A stretch of 64,000 nucleotides of DNA from Aliishimia sp039978895 (GCA_039978895.1 JBDWAL010000061.1:8656-72655); one strand, 5' to 3'. Counted from the stretch's first letter, positions 24,722 to 34,094 are shown. Translations and numbers: made by a program. The notes: generated by a model not told the origin, from the letters alone.

Positions 24722-27700
24722 CTAGAGCCCTAGCACATCGCCTGCGCTGAACTGTGCGAGTTGAAAATTCTCGATCAACACAATGCCGCCGAATTCAAAG
24801 TTGATCTCCATGTTCGCGCCCACATCATAGGCATCGGCCCAGACATCAGCGAAATCGGTGTACCCGCTCAGACTCAGATCAAGCTTGTCGCGTGTGTCTT
24901 CGAAATCTCGGATGCGATCAAAGCCGCCGCCGCCCATTTCATGGCTCATGAACACAAACACATCGCGCGATCCATCGCCGCCGCCGGTGCCGTTGCCCCC
25001 GGTAAGCACGTCGTTGCCTGCGCCCCCGGTCAGCATGTCATTGCCACGGTTTCCAACCAGCGTGTCATCGCCCGTCCCGCCCGTCACAACATCGCTGCTG
25101 CCCCCGGCGCGGATGTCGTCATGACCCGCGCCGCCGTCGATCACATCACGTCCGAAATTGCCAAAGATCAGGTCGTCATCCTCGCCCCCAAGGATCAGAT
25201 CAAGGCCGTTGCTGCCAGAGATGTCATCATCCCCTGCCCCGCCTTCAATATGGTCCGCGCCGCCGTTGCCATCGATGATATCCGCGCCGTCTCCGCCCAG
25301 TAGGGTGTCGTTGCCCCCGCTGCCTGTCAGCGTGTCGTCGCCGTCCCCCCCGTTCAGCGTGTCATTGCCTGCAAGGCCGACCAGCACATCGTCGCCCTTG
25401 CCCCCAAAGAGCATGTTGTCAGTCATATCGCCGTTGATACGGTCGTTGAAGTCAGTGCCGATTACGTTCTCTATGTTGATGAAAGTGTCGATACCCTGAT
25501 CGCCGCCCACATCTGCTGCGGCTTGGTTCAGGTAGATGGCGACGCGCCCCTCAGCGTCCGCATAGGACACTGTGTCGTTGCCCGCGCCACCATCCAACAG
25601 ATCGTCGCCGGTGCCGCCCGTCAGCATGTCATCACCCCCACCGCCATAGAGCATGTCATTGCCTGCCCCACCGTTCAGCACATCATCGCCATCGCTCAGA
25701 CTGGTAAGGGTCGGTCCGTTGCGCAGTTGCAAGGCGTCGCCGCCTTGGGCATCGGCTAGAAGGCTCGCGTCGTCCGCATCTGCTTGCCAGTTGGAAACCA
25801 ATGTCGTCGCATCGACCGTCGCAAACGCATTGTCCGCGATTTCAGATGCGCTGCGTACTTCGTCCCAAACCCGAATGTCCGCCACTTCGCCATGCATCGT
25901 CTTTTGCGCGCGCAAGATACCGTCCGAGTCTTGGTCTTGCGCAATCAGGATTCGCCCGTTTTGCGCCAGCCCCCCGGCGTTTGTGCTCCCGCTCGCGATC
26001 TCAACCCCGTTCAAATACAGGGCCACATCGCCAGAACCGGCTTCGTAACTGGCCGACAGGCGATGCACCTCGCCATCAAACAGCGTGTCCGTGGCCACAC
26101 CGCTGAGGATGTTGGTCCCGTTAATGCGCACGCCGATATCTTGGTTGAGCAAACCAGTGTAGCCGAAAATCAGGAATTCTTCTTGGTCGACAGGCGTGCC
26201 TGCAGCGTAGGAAAAGAACGCCATGAACGAACTTGGAATATCGCCGCCATTGTAGCGGAACAGCATCTCGACGGTTACGTCCTGCTCGGGCATTGAATAG
26301 CCCGTCAGCTCCGCGTGTTGTTGGGTTTCAGAGCCTGCGTTGAAGCTGACGCCCGCGACGGTGTCCAACATTGTGGCTGGGGTCGCGAAGTCTCCGTGGA
26401 TCACATCGTCCCCATCACCGCCCGACAGAATGTCATCGCCGTGCCGCCCTTCGATCAGATCGTTGCCATCCATCAACCCGCCGTTGATCACGTTGTCTTG
26501 CCCGTCGCCGCGCAATTCGTCGTCGTCCCATGAGCCGATCAGGTTTTCGATGCCCGTCATCGTTGTTTGAAACAAAGCTGGCTCGCTGAGGCCGGGATCA
26601 TCCCATGTCACCTCGGCCATGCCAGTTTGCAGGTCAGCTTTCACAGTCGTAAGGGTTTCTTCCGCGCTCCACCCCGGTGCGCTCAGAATCTCCTCGCCGG
26701 TCTGATGTGCATCAAAGGACAGCGTGTCAGTCCCTGAACCACCATCGACGGAATTGTCACCCCAGGCGGCAAAAATGCGGTCGTTGCCCGCGCCGGCATC
26801 AACGGTGTCATTCCCCCTGCCCGTGTAGATCGTGTCATCCCCGCCCAATCCGTTCAGCACATCAGAGCCATGCCATCCGATCAGGGTGTTGATCTCGTCC
26901 GTCCCGGTTAACGTGTCGGCAAAACTGGAACCGCGGATTTGCTCGACGCGAATCATGCGCGCGGAGGTGTCCAGATCAAGCGTCACACCGGCGCGCAACG
27001 CGGTGAAGTCAACCGTGTCGAACCCGTCATTGCCGTTGTAAAAGTGACCGTTGCCGTCAAAAAGTTGCGAGACATAGAAAATATCGTTGCCGTCTCCCCC
27101 CTCGACGCTGTCGCGGTGGGCGTTGGAGCGCAACAGCGTTGACGCGGGCAATTGCGAATCCCAAAACCGGTCATTGCCATCGCCGCCGCGCATGAAGTCG
27201 CGGGTTGCATGGCCGATAAGAAGGTCATTGCCCCCCTCGCCGTCCATCACGTCAACACCTGCTCCGGTTCCGGCATAGATCGTGTCGTTGCCGTCCCCAC
27301 CATAGAATGTGGTGCTGTTTTCATTGCCGCGAAAGATGTCGTCAAATTGTGAACCGATGATGACCTCGACATCGCGCAAGCGGCTGCTCAGACCGTCGGT
27401 GTATTCCCCTGTGACAGGGTCGCGCGCGTCGCCCGGCGTGAAGCCGACTGCGTTGCGAAAACCGGCGGTCCCGTCCGGTGAGATGTCCCACGCCCGATCG
27501 CTGCCAGAGAAGTCGACCGTATCAATGCCCTCGTCGCCGCCAAAGAAGTTGAAACGACCATCGCCAGATAGGATCAAGCTATCGTTGCCTGCCCCGCCAT
27601 CGATCGACGTGCGCCCGTTGCCCGGCGTGAAGGTGTCGTTGCCAGCATCACCAAACATGTTGCTAAACGATTGCTCCGGGTCTTGGTCCACGCCGAAGAA

Positions 27701-30046
27701 CGCATCATCGCCGCCACCGCCATGCAGCTCGGTCTGATGTGATGCGCCATAGATCGTGTCGTTGCCTTCGGACCCATAAACCAAGTCGATCCCGGTGAAG
27801 GTATCCGTGCCCACCGCGTTATCTGCCGCATCGAACTTCTGGACCGTCCCAGCTTGCGCGTCGATGATGACACGTTGTGGGATTTGGGTGATGAAGTCCT
27901 CTTCGAGAAAGCCAAGCAATCTGAGCCGCGCAAAATTCTCATTCGAAAATTCCGACGTGTTGATGGGAATGGTGTTATAGGGCGGGAAGGTCCAGTTGAT
28001 CTGCGAGAACTCCTCCAACCCACCATACCAAAGAATGTCTGAGGCTGATGAGTTTACCTCTTCATAGGTGTCATTGCCCAAGCCACCGATATAAAGATCG
28101 CGACTGGTTCCTCCTGCGATGAAGTCATCGCCTTCGCCGCCAACAAGTTGGTCCTGGCCGCCACCACCCAAAAGCACGTCGTCGCCGCCAAACCCCACAA
28201 GGCGATCCGCGCTGCCGCCCCCGGTCAGGATGTTTGCGCCCTCACTGCCGTAAAACCAGTAGTTGCCAATGCCCCGGTTCCCGCCTGTCAGGTTCTCGAT
28301 ACTGTCAAACACCTCAAATTGCGTAAACGGAATGCGCGCCGCATCATCCGACAAAGCGACAAAGACTTGGTCCAGCGTTGACTGTTCAAACGTAACAGTG
28401 TCGTTGCCCGCACCACCATAATGCGCGCGCGCATAGGTCAACGTGTCATCGCCATCCCCGCCATAAAGGAAATCAGACTGCCCACGCGATTCAAGGTAGT
28501 CATTTCCGTCAAGCCCGTTCAGCGTATCGGTCCCGTCGCCGCCAAAGATATAGTCATCTTGGCTTGCCGCACCTGCGGGGCTTCCATTCACGGTCTCGCC
28601 TGATGAACTTGTTGAATTCACAGGAAAAAAGAAGTTCTCAAAGGCCGCGATGGCAAAGGTCTCGTCGTCAAATATCACCCACTCGACGTTTGAAATCAGG
28701 TCCGTGCCCTGATTGCCATTGGCCCCAAACGCCTCATGCGTCGCCAGCAACGCTCCATCCGCGTCATAGGAAAAGCGGTACTCCCGGAACTCACCAAACA
28801 GCACGACCCCGTCAATGCCATCACCACCGTCGATTTCGTCATCCCCGAAGCCACCGACCAGCAGATCGTTGCCATCCCCGCCATTGAGCGTGTCATCGCC
28901 CAGACCACCGGCCACGAAATCATCGCCCCCAAGCGCGTTCAACACGGTGCCGGGATCATCCTCATTCGGGGGCGGGTTGTCATCATCGCCGATCACCAGA
29001 TTAGAAGCATTGTCAGGCGTGTCATTCACCGGCCCCAACAAATCACCGCCGATAATCTCATCCTTGAGGTCTTCAATCGCGGCAATCAACGGGTCGACAA
29101 GGTTTATTTCAAGATCATCAAGGAACCCTTCCAGCGGATTGGTGAAATTGGGGAAGATATCAAGCGATGGCAGGTTCAGCCCATCCAGAAACCCTTGGAA
29201 CAAATCCACAATCCCAAGCTCAATGATGATTGGATTGATGACAATCCCAATGGTGAAATCATACACAAGACCAAATGTATCCAACGCCCACCGCACGGGC
29301 GATAAGATGCCTTGCAAGAAGGCCAACGGGCCGCTGAGGAAATCGATATCGCCCAGCACCACGGACACGGCACTCAACGCAGCAAGAACATCGCGGGCGG
29401 GTTGCAGGACCGTGTCCACAGCATCGCTCATGGCGACCCGTGCGGAGTTCACGGCGTTGATCACCGCGATTGTGTCAGCGTAACCTGCGTTGATCCCGCC
29501 CGCCACCGTCTCGGCTATGTTGATGGCGTTCTGCAGCTCTGTCGGTATGTCCAGCGTCGCGGTATTTTCCACCACAGCGACGGTGTCTTTCAAACCAGCC
29601 CGGATAGAATCGAGCTGCACAAAGGATTCCTCAAGCAAGAACTGCTCGCCCTGCAGGATCAATTTCTGCGCCTTGATGAGATTGATGATCGTTGACAGGT
29701 CGTCCGGCTTTGCATTGTCAGCCGCGGTCTTAATGTTCTCGGCTCGGTTTTCCACGAACGATATTGCAGTCTTCAACGCGCTCGCCACTGGTCCAAGCGG
29801 GCCGCTGACCTTGGACACTAAGAACAACGCATCCTCAAGACCGCTGGCGATGACGTTCAACGCGCCTGCGTCTTTACCGATCTTGTCGAGGGCCTGCAGA
29901 GCTCTTTGTGTGATGGTCAACGCCGTGATCGTCGTGGCCAATGTATCGCGCGTGGCAACCACGACGCCTTTGAGCTGGCTAATGTTTGACTGAAACGTCA
30001 GAACTTCACTGGTCATCAAAAAATTCCTATCAAGCGCAATCGTCAT
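24722..30046 (-). CDS. RTX calcium-binding repeat protein with LamG-like domain
   Basis: A 1774-residue secreted protein. Residues 1-340 are helical and without RTX repeats. From about 345 dozens of GGxGxDxLx-type nonapeptides occur in blocks separated by longer spacers, for example GGDGNDLLVGGFGDDEIDGG. A laminin-G/concanavalin-like domain (about 1235-1450; VTVEMLFRYNGG, GEVHRLSASYEAGSGDVALY, VADIRVWDEVRSASEI) sits between RTX blocks, and a final RTX run ends in GIVLIENFQLAQFSAGDVLG. No N-terminal signal peptide, as expected for type I secretion with a C-terminal signal. Probably a surface adhesin or matrix protein. No ABC/MFP secretion genes are in the window. The start may be MTSEVL, 10 codons in. 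Confidence 0.85.
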   Translation of the reverse strand: MTIALDRNFLMTSEVLTFQSNISQLKGVVVATRDTLATTITALTITQRALQALDKIGKDAGALNVIASGLEDALFLVSKVSGPLGPVASALKTAISFVENRAENIKTAADNAKPDDLSTIINLIKAQKLILQGEQFLLEESFVQLDSIRAGLKDTVAVVENTATLDIPTELQNAINIAETVAGGINAGYADTIAVINAVNSARVAMSDAVDTVLQPARDVLAALSAVSVVLGDIDFLSGPLAFLQGILSPVRWALDTFGLVYDFTIGIVINPIIIELGIVDLFQGFLDGLNLPSLDIFPNFTNPLEGFLDDLEINLVDPLIAAIEDLKDEIIGGDLLGPVNDTPDNASNLVIGDDDNPPPNEDDPGTVLNALGGDDFVAGGLGDDTLNGGDGNDLLVGGFGDDEIDGGDGIDGVVLFGEFREYRFSYDADGALLATHEAFGANGNQGTDLISNVEWVIFDDETFAIAAFENFFFPVNSTSSSGETVNGSPAGAASQDDYIFGGDGTDTLNGLDGNDYLESRGQSDFLYGGDGDDTLTYARAHYGGAGNDTVTFEQSTLDQVFVALSDDAARIPFTQFEVFDSIENLTGGNRGIGNYWFYGSEGANILTGGGSADRLVGFGGDDVLLGGGGQDQLVGGEGDDFIAGGTSRDLYIGGLGNDTYEEVNSSASDILWYGGLEEFSQINWTFPPYNTIPINTSEFSNENFARLRLLGFLEEDFITQIPQRVIIDAQAGTVQKFDAADNAVGTDTFTGIDLVYGSEGNDTIYGASHQTELHGGGGDDAFFGVDQDPEQSFSNMFGDAGNDTFTPGNGRTSIDGGAGNDSLILSGDGRFNFFGGDEGIDTVDFSGSDRAWDISPDGTAGFRNAVGFTPGDARDPVTGEYTDGLSSRLRDVEVIIGSQFDDIFRGNENSTTFYGGDGNDTIYAGTGAGVDVMDGEGGNDLLIGHATRDFMRGGDGNDRFWDSQLPASTLLRSNAHRDSVEGGDGNDIFYVSQLFDGNGHFYNGNDGFDTVDFTALRAGVTLDLDTSARMIRVEQIRGSSFADTLTGTDEINTLIGWHGSDVLNGLGGDDTIYTGRGNDTVDAGAGNDRIFAAWGDNSVDGGSGTDTLSFDAHQTGEEILSAPGWSAEETLTTVKADLQTGMAEVTWDDPGLSEPALFQTTMTGIENLIGSWDDDELRGDGQDNVINGGLMDGNDLIEGRHGDDILSGGDGDDVIHGDFATPATMLDTVAGVSFNAGSETQQHAELTGYSMPEQDVTVEMLFRYNGGDIPSSFMAFFSYAAGTPVDQEEFLIFGYTGLLNQDIGVRINGTNILSGVATDTLFDGEVHRLSASYEAGSGDVALYLNGVEIASGSTNAGGLAQNGRILIAQDQDSDGILRAQKTMHGEVADIRVWDEVRSASEIADNAFATVDATTLVSNWQADADDASLLADAQGGDALQLRNGPTLTSLSDGDDVLNGGAGNDMLYGGGGDDMLTGGTGDDLLDGGAGNDTVSYADAEGRVAIYLNQAAADVGGDQGIDTFINIENVIGTDFNDRINGDMTDNMLFGGKGDDVLVGLAGNDTLNGGDGDDTLTGSGGNDTLLGGDGADIIDGNGGADHIEGGAGDDDISGSNGLDLILGGEDDDLIFGNFGRDVIDGGAGHDDIRAGGSSDVVTGGTGDDTLVGNRGNDMLTGGAGNDVLTGGNGTGGGDGSRDVFVFMSHEMGGGGFDRIRDFEDTRDKLDLSLSGYTDFADVWADAYDVGANMEINFEFGGIVLIENFQLAQFSAGDVLGL

Positions 30047-30411
30047 TGGGTCGGTCTAAATCCGTGCACAAAAAAAGCTGCGCCCCACGCCAAGACGTTA
30101 CCCATGGGTCGGGTTTCGGGCAATCAGGTGATTACCCCATTTTCGGGCATGTCAATAAGCGGTGGCAGAACATTGATAACGCAGCAGGTGGATGATCAGG
30201 TTGAACGGATCATCGGTTAAAAAACTCAGCGGCGTGGTGTCTGCAGTCTTTAAAATGGCGCTTAGATCGGCTGCCACCAAATCGAAAAATTACCCTGTGA
30301 CGCCCACTTCCCAACGAAGACACCCCAAATAAGCATATGTTTTAATTATATAAAATAAAAAGGTTCCCCGCGGGGAACCTTTTACGTCGCCAAAAAATCA
30401 GCAGTTCTGCG
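30047..30411. other. Intergenic region between parB and RTX gene
   Basis: 365 bases. It holds the RTX-gene promoter region, an A+T-rich stretch (about 30330-30360) and the perfect palindrome at 30358-30383 next to parB. No ORF of substance. Confidence 0.6.
30358..30383. other. parS-like palindrome, also a likely parB terminator
   Basis: Perfect 26-base inverted repeat with core GGTTCCCCGCGGGGAACC (30362-30379) flanked by A and T runs. The same 18-base core recurs inside parB, and a degenerate copy lies upstream of parA, which fits a ParB-binding centromere site. Read leftward it is followed by TTTTTATTTTATAT, so it can also terminate parB transcription. Confidence 0.65.
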
Positions 30412-31554
30412 TCAATCAGCACCGTCTAACGCTTTCAGCAACGCCTCGATCCCCTTTTGGAGGTCTGCCTTAGACACAGCTGAAAAATCACGATCCAAAC
30501 GCAACTCAACCTTGCCATCTGAGGCCACGACTTTCGCTTCACCTTCAGGCCGCAACAGACGTAAAGACGTCTTGGACACCGTTTTTTGCAACGCCTTCAC
30601 GGGTCGTGCTTTGTCCGCATCCTTTGACGCCAAACAAACGCGCAAGATGTCCGGTTCGGTCTGCGCAGTACGGTTCGGATGTGTTTCGAAAAGCTGGATG
30701 ATGCGCGCTTCAAAATCCGCATCCGCGTCCATCGCCTTGTTCAGCTCCAAGCCGAGGGCGCGCGGCAAAGCTTCCGGGAAACGCAACGTGCCGTTCAGCC
30801 GGGTGATCAATGATGCGAAGCTCTGGATGTAGGATCGTTTTTGTTTCAACGCGGATGCATAAAGCTCTTTCACCGCCTTTTGAACCGGGATGCCGCTGTC
30901 TTGTGCGTAGGACACCGCAAGCTGGGCCATCTCACCAAAGGACAGGTCTTTGCGCACCAGATTCTCATCAACCATTTTGCGGTAAAGATCGACCAAAGGT
31001 TCCCCGCGGGGAACCAACGCGGCGGGGATGCGTGTGTAACGCGGGTCGCCCGTTTCCTCGGCCAACTCACGAAACGCGTTGAGCCGTCTGAAGCCTTGGA
31101 TCAGCTCATAACCCTGCCCCGTCTTCTCGACACGGATCGGATTGGATAACCCCACCGATTGGATCGAGGCCTTCAATTCGTCCAACTCTGGATCCGCGTT
31201 TTGTGAGCGATCCCGCGTGAGTTTCGTTGAATGAACATCCTGCGTTGCGATCAAGTCGGTAATCAAACCCAGCTTTTTGAGCCGCACATGTTCATGGGCC
31301 AACGCATCATTTTCCGCGCGAATGGATGCCTCCGTCGCAGCGCGATCCGCGTTGGCTTCGGCGGTTTCGGCAATCGCGCTCGCCATTGGACCACGACGTT
31401 CTGGCGTCATTTCATCCGGCGACACATAGGCATTTTGCATCGGATGGCCCTGCACATTGCGGAACGCTTTGGTTTCCAATGGACCCGACGGCGCGGCAGT
31501 TGGCGTATCTTCGGGTTCAAAATCAATGTCGAACACACTGCGTTTCTTCACCAT
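30412..31554 (-). CDS. parB: ParB/RepB-type plasmid partition protein
   Basis: A 380-residue DNA-binding partition protein. The ParB/Srx nuclease-like domain spans about 95-200, with LSNPIRVEKTGQGYELIQGF then RRLNAFRELAEETGD; the HTH region follows (FGEMAQLAVSYAQDSGIPVQ). The C-terminal part (LRLLRPEGEAKVVASDGKVE) is typical of RepB-like proteins of alphaproteobacterial plasmids. It starts 3 bases after parA ends, in the same operon. Unusually, its own coding region contains an exact copy of the 18-base parS-like palindrome. Confidence 0.9.
   Translation of the reverse strand: MVKKRSVFDIDFEPEDTPTAAPSGPLETKAFRNVQGHPMQNAYVSPDEMTPERRGPMASAIAETAEANADRAATEASIRAENDALAHEHVRLKKLGLITDLIATQDVHSTKLTRDRSQNADPELDELKASIQSVGLSNPIRVEKTGQGYELIQGFRRLNAFRELAEETGDPRYTRIPAALVPRGEPLVDLYRKMVDENLVRKDLSFGEMAQLAVSYAQDSGIPVQKAVKELYASALKQKRSYIQSFASLITRLNGTLRFPEALPRALGLELNKAMDADADFEARIIQLFETHPNRTAQTEPDILRVCLASKDADKARPVKALQKTVSKTSLRLLRPEGEAKVVASDGKVELRLDRDFSAVSKADLQKGIEALLKALDGAD
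30998..31015. other. parS-like palindrome inside parB
   Basis: Exact 18-base palindrome GGTTCCCCGCGGGGAACC, identical to the core downstream of parB. It encodes part of VPRGEP in ParB, so it is under both coding and binding constraint if it is a true site. Confidence 0.6.
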
Positions 31555-31557
31555 CTA

Positions 31558-32853
31558 TCAATCCTCCAAACTGTCCCACGCACGCACCAGCGTGTCGCGG
31601 AAATCATCATATGCCCGATCAAAGGACCTACGCGCCCGGCGCCACGTTTCGCGGGTCATCTGGCGGTAATCCATCTCATAGATCGACGACAAGAACCGGC
31701 CTGATTGCTCGACTGCGCGGGTCATCTCAATCGGGTTCTCGGTTACATGTGCCCCAAAAACCTTCTCAAAGGCTGATTGCATCGCGCGGTGCAGGTCATT
31801 GTTGGGTTCAAATCGGGTCAGTAAAAAGCGGATATCCGCGAACACTTTGTCAGGCGTCGTGCCCGGTGGCAGCCCGCCTCGGAAGCGGCCCAAATCCTCA
31901 AGAGCTTCTGACAGCTGTCCGATGAAACTGGTGGTGCTGTCATATTCCCAATAGCCCGGACCAGAGGGCACATACAGAACATCCGCCGCAAACACTGCGT
32001 TCATCGACTGATACCCAATCGCGGGCGGGCAATCGAAAACAATCAGATCGTAAGCATCCGGTGAAATCAGATCCAGGTAACGCGAGACAGCCGCAAAGAA
32101 AGACCATTCTGGGTTTAGATGGCGATATTGCGCGCTGGCAAATTCCACGAAAGCAGCATTGGCGCAAGACGGGATCAGATCAATCGTCGGCCAACTGGTC
32201 GGCTTGATGAAGTCCGTAACCCGCAGCGCCTCCAATCCCATTCCAATAACCGACTCAGGAAGTTTGCGGGCGGGCAGGGCGGTACCGCTTTCTGCACCTT
32301 GTGTCGCGGCATTCATCCGTTCAGTTTCGCGGATCAGGTCACGCACCATGATGCCCCAAACCGTCACCTCTTCGGAAACATCGGACAACCCCATTGAATG
32401 GCTCAACGTCGCCTGCGGATCAAAATCCACCATCAGCACGCGATAGCCATCCAAAGCAGCCGCATGTGCGAAATGCAGCGCCACGGTGGACTTGCCGGCC
32501 CCCCCTTTGAAATTAGCAATCGCCGCGCGGATGGCCCGTTTCCCGGCTGGCCGTGGTGGAAGCAAGGGCTGCCCTTTGATACGTAACTTGCGGCGCAACT
32601 CGTTCACCTCTTCCAACGTATACCACCGCTGGCGGCCATCTGGCTCGACCTCGCCTTCGGGTAAGGAAGGGTCCGCGGCCAGTTTGCCACGCAGCGTGGA
32701 GGGGTTGATCTTAAAGATCAGCTCCGCGACCTCCCAGCTAGAGAACCGTCGCAACGTCTTTTCCATATCCGGCGAATAGGTCTGCTTGCGGATGAAGCCT
32801 TGCATCTTAAGGGACTGGGCTTGCAGTTTTGCCAAGTCTGAATGGGTGTACAT
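31558..32853 (-). CDS. parA: ParA/RepA-type plasmid partition ATPase
   Basis: A 431-residue ATPase that drives plasmid segregation. An N-terminal MerR-like HTH region (about 30-90; FSSWEVAELIFKINPSTLRGKL, then YTLEEVNELRRKL) precedes the deviant Walker A KGGAGKST at 116-123, then LMVDFDPQATLS and IVFDCPPAIGY. This is the long type Ia form that represses its own operon. ATG at 32853 was chosen because AGAGG precedes it; the frame extends to 32964 but the extra 37 residues are basic and non-conserved and would cover the operator-like palindrome at 32877. Confidence 0.9.
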   Translation of the reverse strand: MYTHSDLAKLQAQSLKMQGFIRKQTYSPDMEKTLRRFSSWEVAELIFKINPSTLRGKLAADPSLPEGEVEPDGRQRWYTLEEVNELRRKLRIKGQPLLPPRPAGKRAIRAAIANFKGGAGKSTVALHFAHAAALDGYRVLMVDFDPQATLSHSMGLSDVSEEVTVWGIMVRDLIRETERMNAATQGAESGTALPARKLPESVIGMGLEALRVTDFIKPTSWPTIDLIPSCANAAFVEFASAQYRHLNPEWSFFAAVSRYLDLISPDAYDLIVFDCPPAIGYQSMNAVFAADVLYVPSGPGYWEYDSTTSFIGQLSEALEDLGRFRGGLPPGTTPDKVFADIRFLLTRFEPNNDLHRAMQSAFEKVFGAHVTENPIEMTRAVEQSGRFLSSIYEMDYRQMTRETWRRARRSFDRAYDDFRDTLVRAWDSLED

Positions 32854-32876
32854 CTGTGTGCCTCTTTTCGTCTCGT

Positions 32877-32893
32877 CGTTCCCCACGGGGACC
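32877..32893. promoter_or_regulatory. Degenerate parS-like palindrome upstream of parA
   Basis: CGTTCCCCACGGGGACC resembles the 18-base core found at 30362 and 30998 with a few changes. It sits 24 bases before the chosen parA start, where a ParA/ParB autoregulatory operator would be expected. Confidence 0.5.
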
Positions 32894-33077
32894 AAATGTC
32901 GCAAAATTGAAGAACGCTTTTTCCTGCTCTTCTCTAATTTACGCCGAATTTGCGTTCTTGGCAAAGGTCATTAGTGTCTATCTCGGATTTTCGCCCGCCC
33001 TTAGCTTTAAAGGGCGCGGTGAAGCAGAAGCGATTCGGGGCAGGGATGCGCTAAGACGGCTCCACAAGGGATCATAA

Positions 33078-33119
33078 TGGGGGACATGTTCCAGTCAGCC
33101 CCTAGATATTGGGGGACAT
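33078..33119. repeat. Direct repeat TGGGGGACAT, two copies 32 bases apart
   Basis: Copies at 33078-33087 and 33110-33119, each after an AT-rich ATAAT or ATATT. They could be origin iterons or the solo end of an insertion sequence with repeated subterminal motifs. Two copies do not decide this. Confidence 0.4.
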
Positions 33120-33321
33120 TTCTGCGTTAATAGGGGTCAGTCAAGATGTCACCCAATACCATATAAACCTAAATTTCATTTTGATTAGGTTGGAATAGAG
33201 ACTGATTGAAAAAGCAGCCCTTGACAGAATCGTTGCTTCGGACGCAAATCAGGACAAGGAGCTGAAGAGCGTTTGAAACGTGTCGCTCCACCGGTCCGCA
33301 AAGAGACCATTGATTGAGGCA

Positions 33322-33345
33322 GCATCTCCAAAGTCGGAAAGATGC
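33322..33345 (+). promoter_or_regulatory. Leader hairpin before the replicase gene
   Basis: Arms GCATCT and AGATGC enclose a loop containing CAAAGTCGGA; the same 10 bases recur at 33345-33354 and include the start of the GGAGG ribosome binding site. The arrangement could let a structure or an antisense RNA control replicase translation. Seen in sequence; role inferred. Confidence 0.35.
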
Positions 33346-33361
33346 AAAGTCGGAGGCAGCT

Positions 33362-34045
33362 ATGCTTTCAGTGAAACCCGTAGGGCGTGAAGCCGCTGCG
33401 CGCAAATATGATATTCTCACCGCTTTGGGCGCATATGCCTTGGCGCGCGGCAAGCATGACCATCGTTTGGTTCTGCGTTTGATGACATTGATCACAGCGC
33501 GGTATAATTGGGCCCGCGATGAATTGGCCGTTGGCCAACGTGAAATAGCGCGGATGTGGTCTGTGGATGAACGCACCGTCAAACGCGAAATGGCAAAGTT
33601 GCGCGGTCTTGGTTGGCTGGTGGTTAAACGACAGGGCGCGCGTGGGCGTGTCACGGAATATGGGCTTGATATACCCCGGCTGCTGGCTGCCACTCGGGGC
33701 GAATGGGTCAATGTAGGGCCTGATTTTGATCTTCGGATGCAGGGTGGCCCGAGTGAGGATCGCAAAGTTGTGGCCTTGCCGGTCAAGGGCGCGGTTCCAA
33801 CACCTGATCTGAAGGATGGCAGCGAATGGTCGCTTGCGCAGGCAATTTTGCATTCTGAGGACCCGGCATTGTATGCGTCATGGGTGCATGGCTTGAAACG
33901 ACAGGGACGGGCAGGGGGGCGCTTAACTTTAAAAGCGCCAAGCCGCTTTCATGGGGCCTATGTGCAAACGCATTTGAGTGGCCGCGTTTTAGCTGTGTGT
34001 CAGGCCGTGGATGCGGATGTTTCCGAGGTTGTCATCATTTCTTGA
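33362..34045 (+). CDS. DnaA-like plasmid replication initiator
   Basis: A 227-residue replicase of the DnaA-like type described for Rhodobacterales plasmids. A winged-helix region (about 45-95; GQREIARMWSVDERTVKREM, then LGWLVVKRQGARGRV) is followed by a C-terminal block that matches the DnaA N-terminal domain (155-225; WSLAQAILHSEDPALYASWV, LTLKAPSRFHGAYVQTHL). It lacks the AAA+ and DnaA box-binding domains of chromosomal DnaA. ATG at 33362 has a strong GGAGG ribosome binding site; the TTG at 33314 is not needed. Divergent from parAB, it defines the replicon type. Confidence 0.8.
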   Translation: MLSVKPVGREAAARKYDILTALGAYALARGKHDHRLVLRLMTLITARYNWARDELAVGQREIARMWSVDERTVKREMAKLRGLGWLVVKRQGARGRVTEYGLDIPRLLAATRGEWVNVGPDFDLRMQGGPSEDRKVVALPVKGAVPTPDLKDGSEWSLAQAILHSEDPALYASWVHGLKRQGRAGGRLTLKAPSRFHGAYVQTHLSGRVLAVCQAVDADVSEVVIIS

Positions 34046-34094
34046 GGTGAACACGCATCGTGTGTATAATCAACGCGCAACAAGGAGCAACGCT

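Larger units (their letters stand above)
32854..33361. other. Putative replication origin and control region between parA and replicase
   Basis: 508 bases between divergent parA and the replicase gene. It holds the degenerate palindrome at 32877-32893, an inverted repeat GCCCTT...AAGGGC (32997-33015), two copies of TGGGGGACAT (33078-33087, 33110-33119) and an A+T-rich stretch near 33155-33200. No perfect DnaA box (TTATNCACA) was found by eye. Origin function is inferred from position. Confidence 0.5.

Noticed and set aside
24990..28560. Regular spaced repeats that could suggest a CRISPR or tandem DNA array
   Set aside because: The periodicity is the nonapeptide RTX coding repeat, degenerate in DNA and within one reading frame.
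24761..29993. Many long open frames on the plus strand opposite the RTX gene
   Set aside because: They mirror the periodic Gly/Asp codons of the minus-strand gene; low-complexity products with no start signals or family resemblance.
32854..33361. Canonical DnaA boxes in the origin region
   Set aside because: No TTATNCACA match on either strand by eye; only weak A+T-rich stretches.
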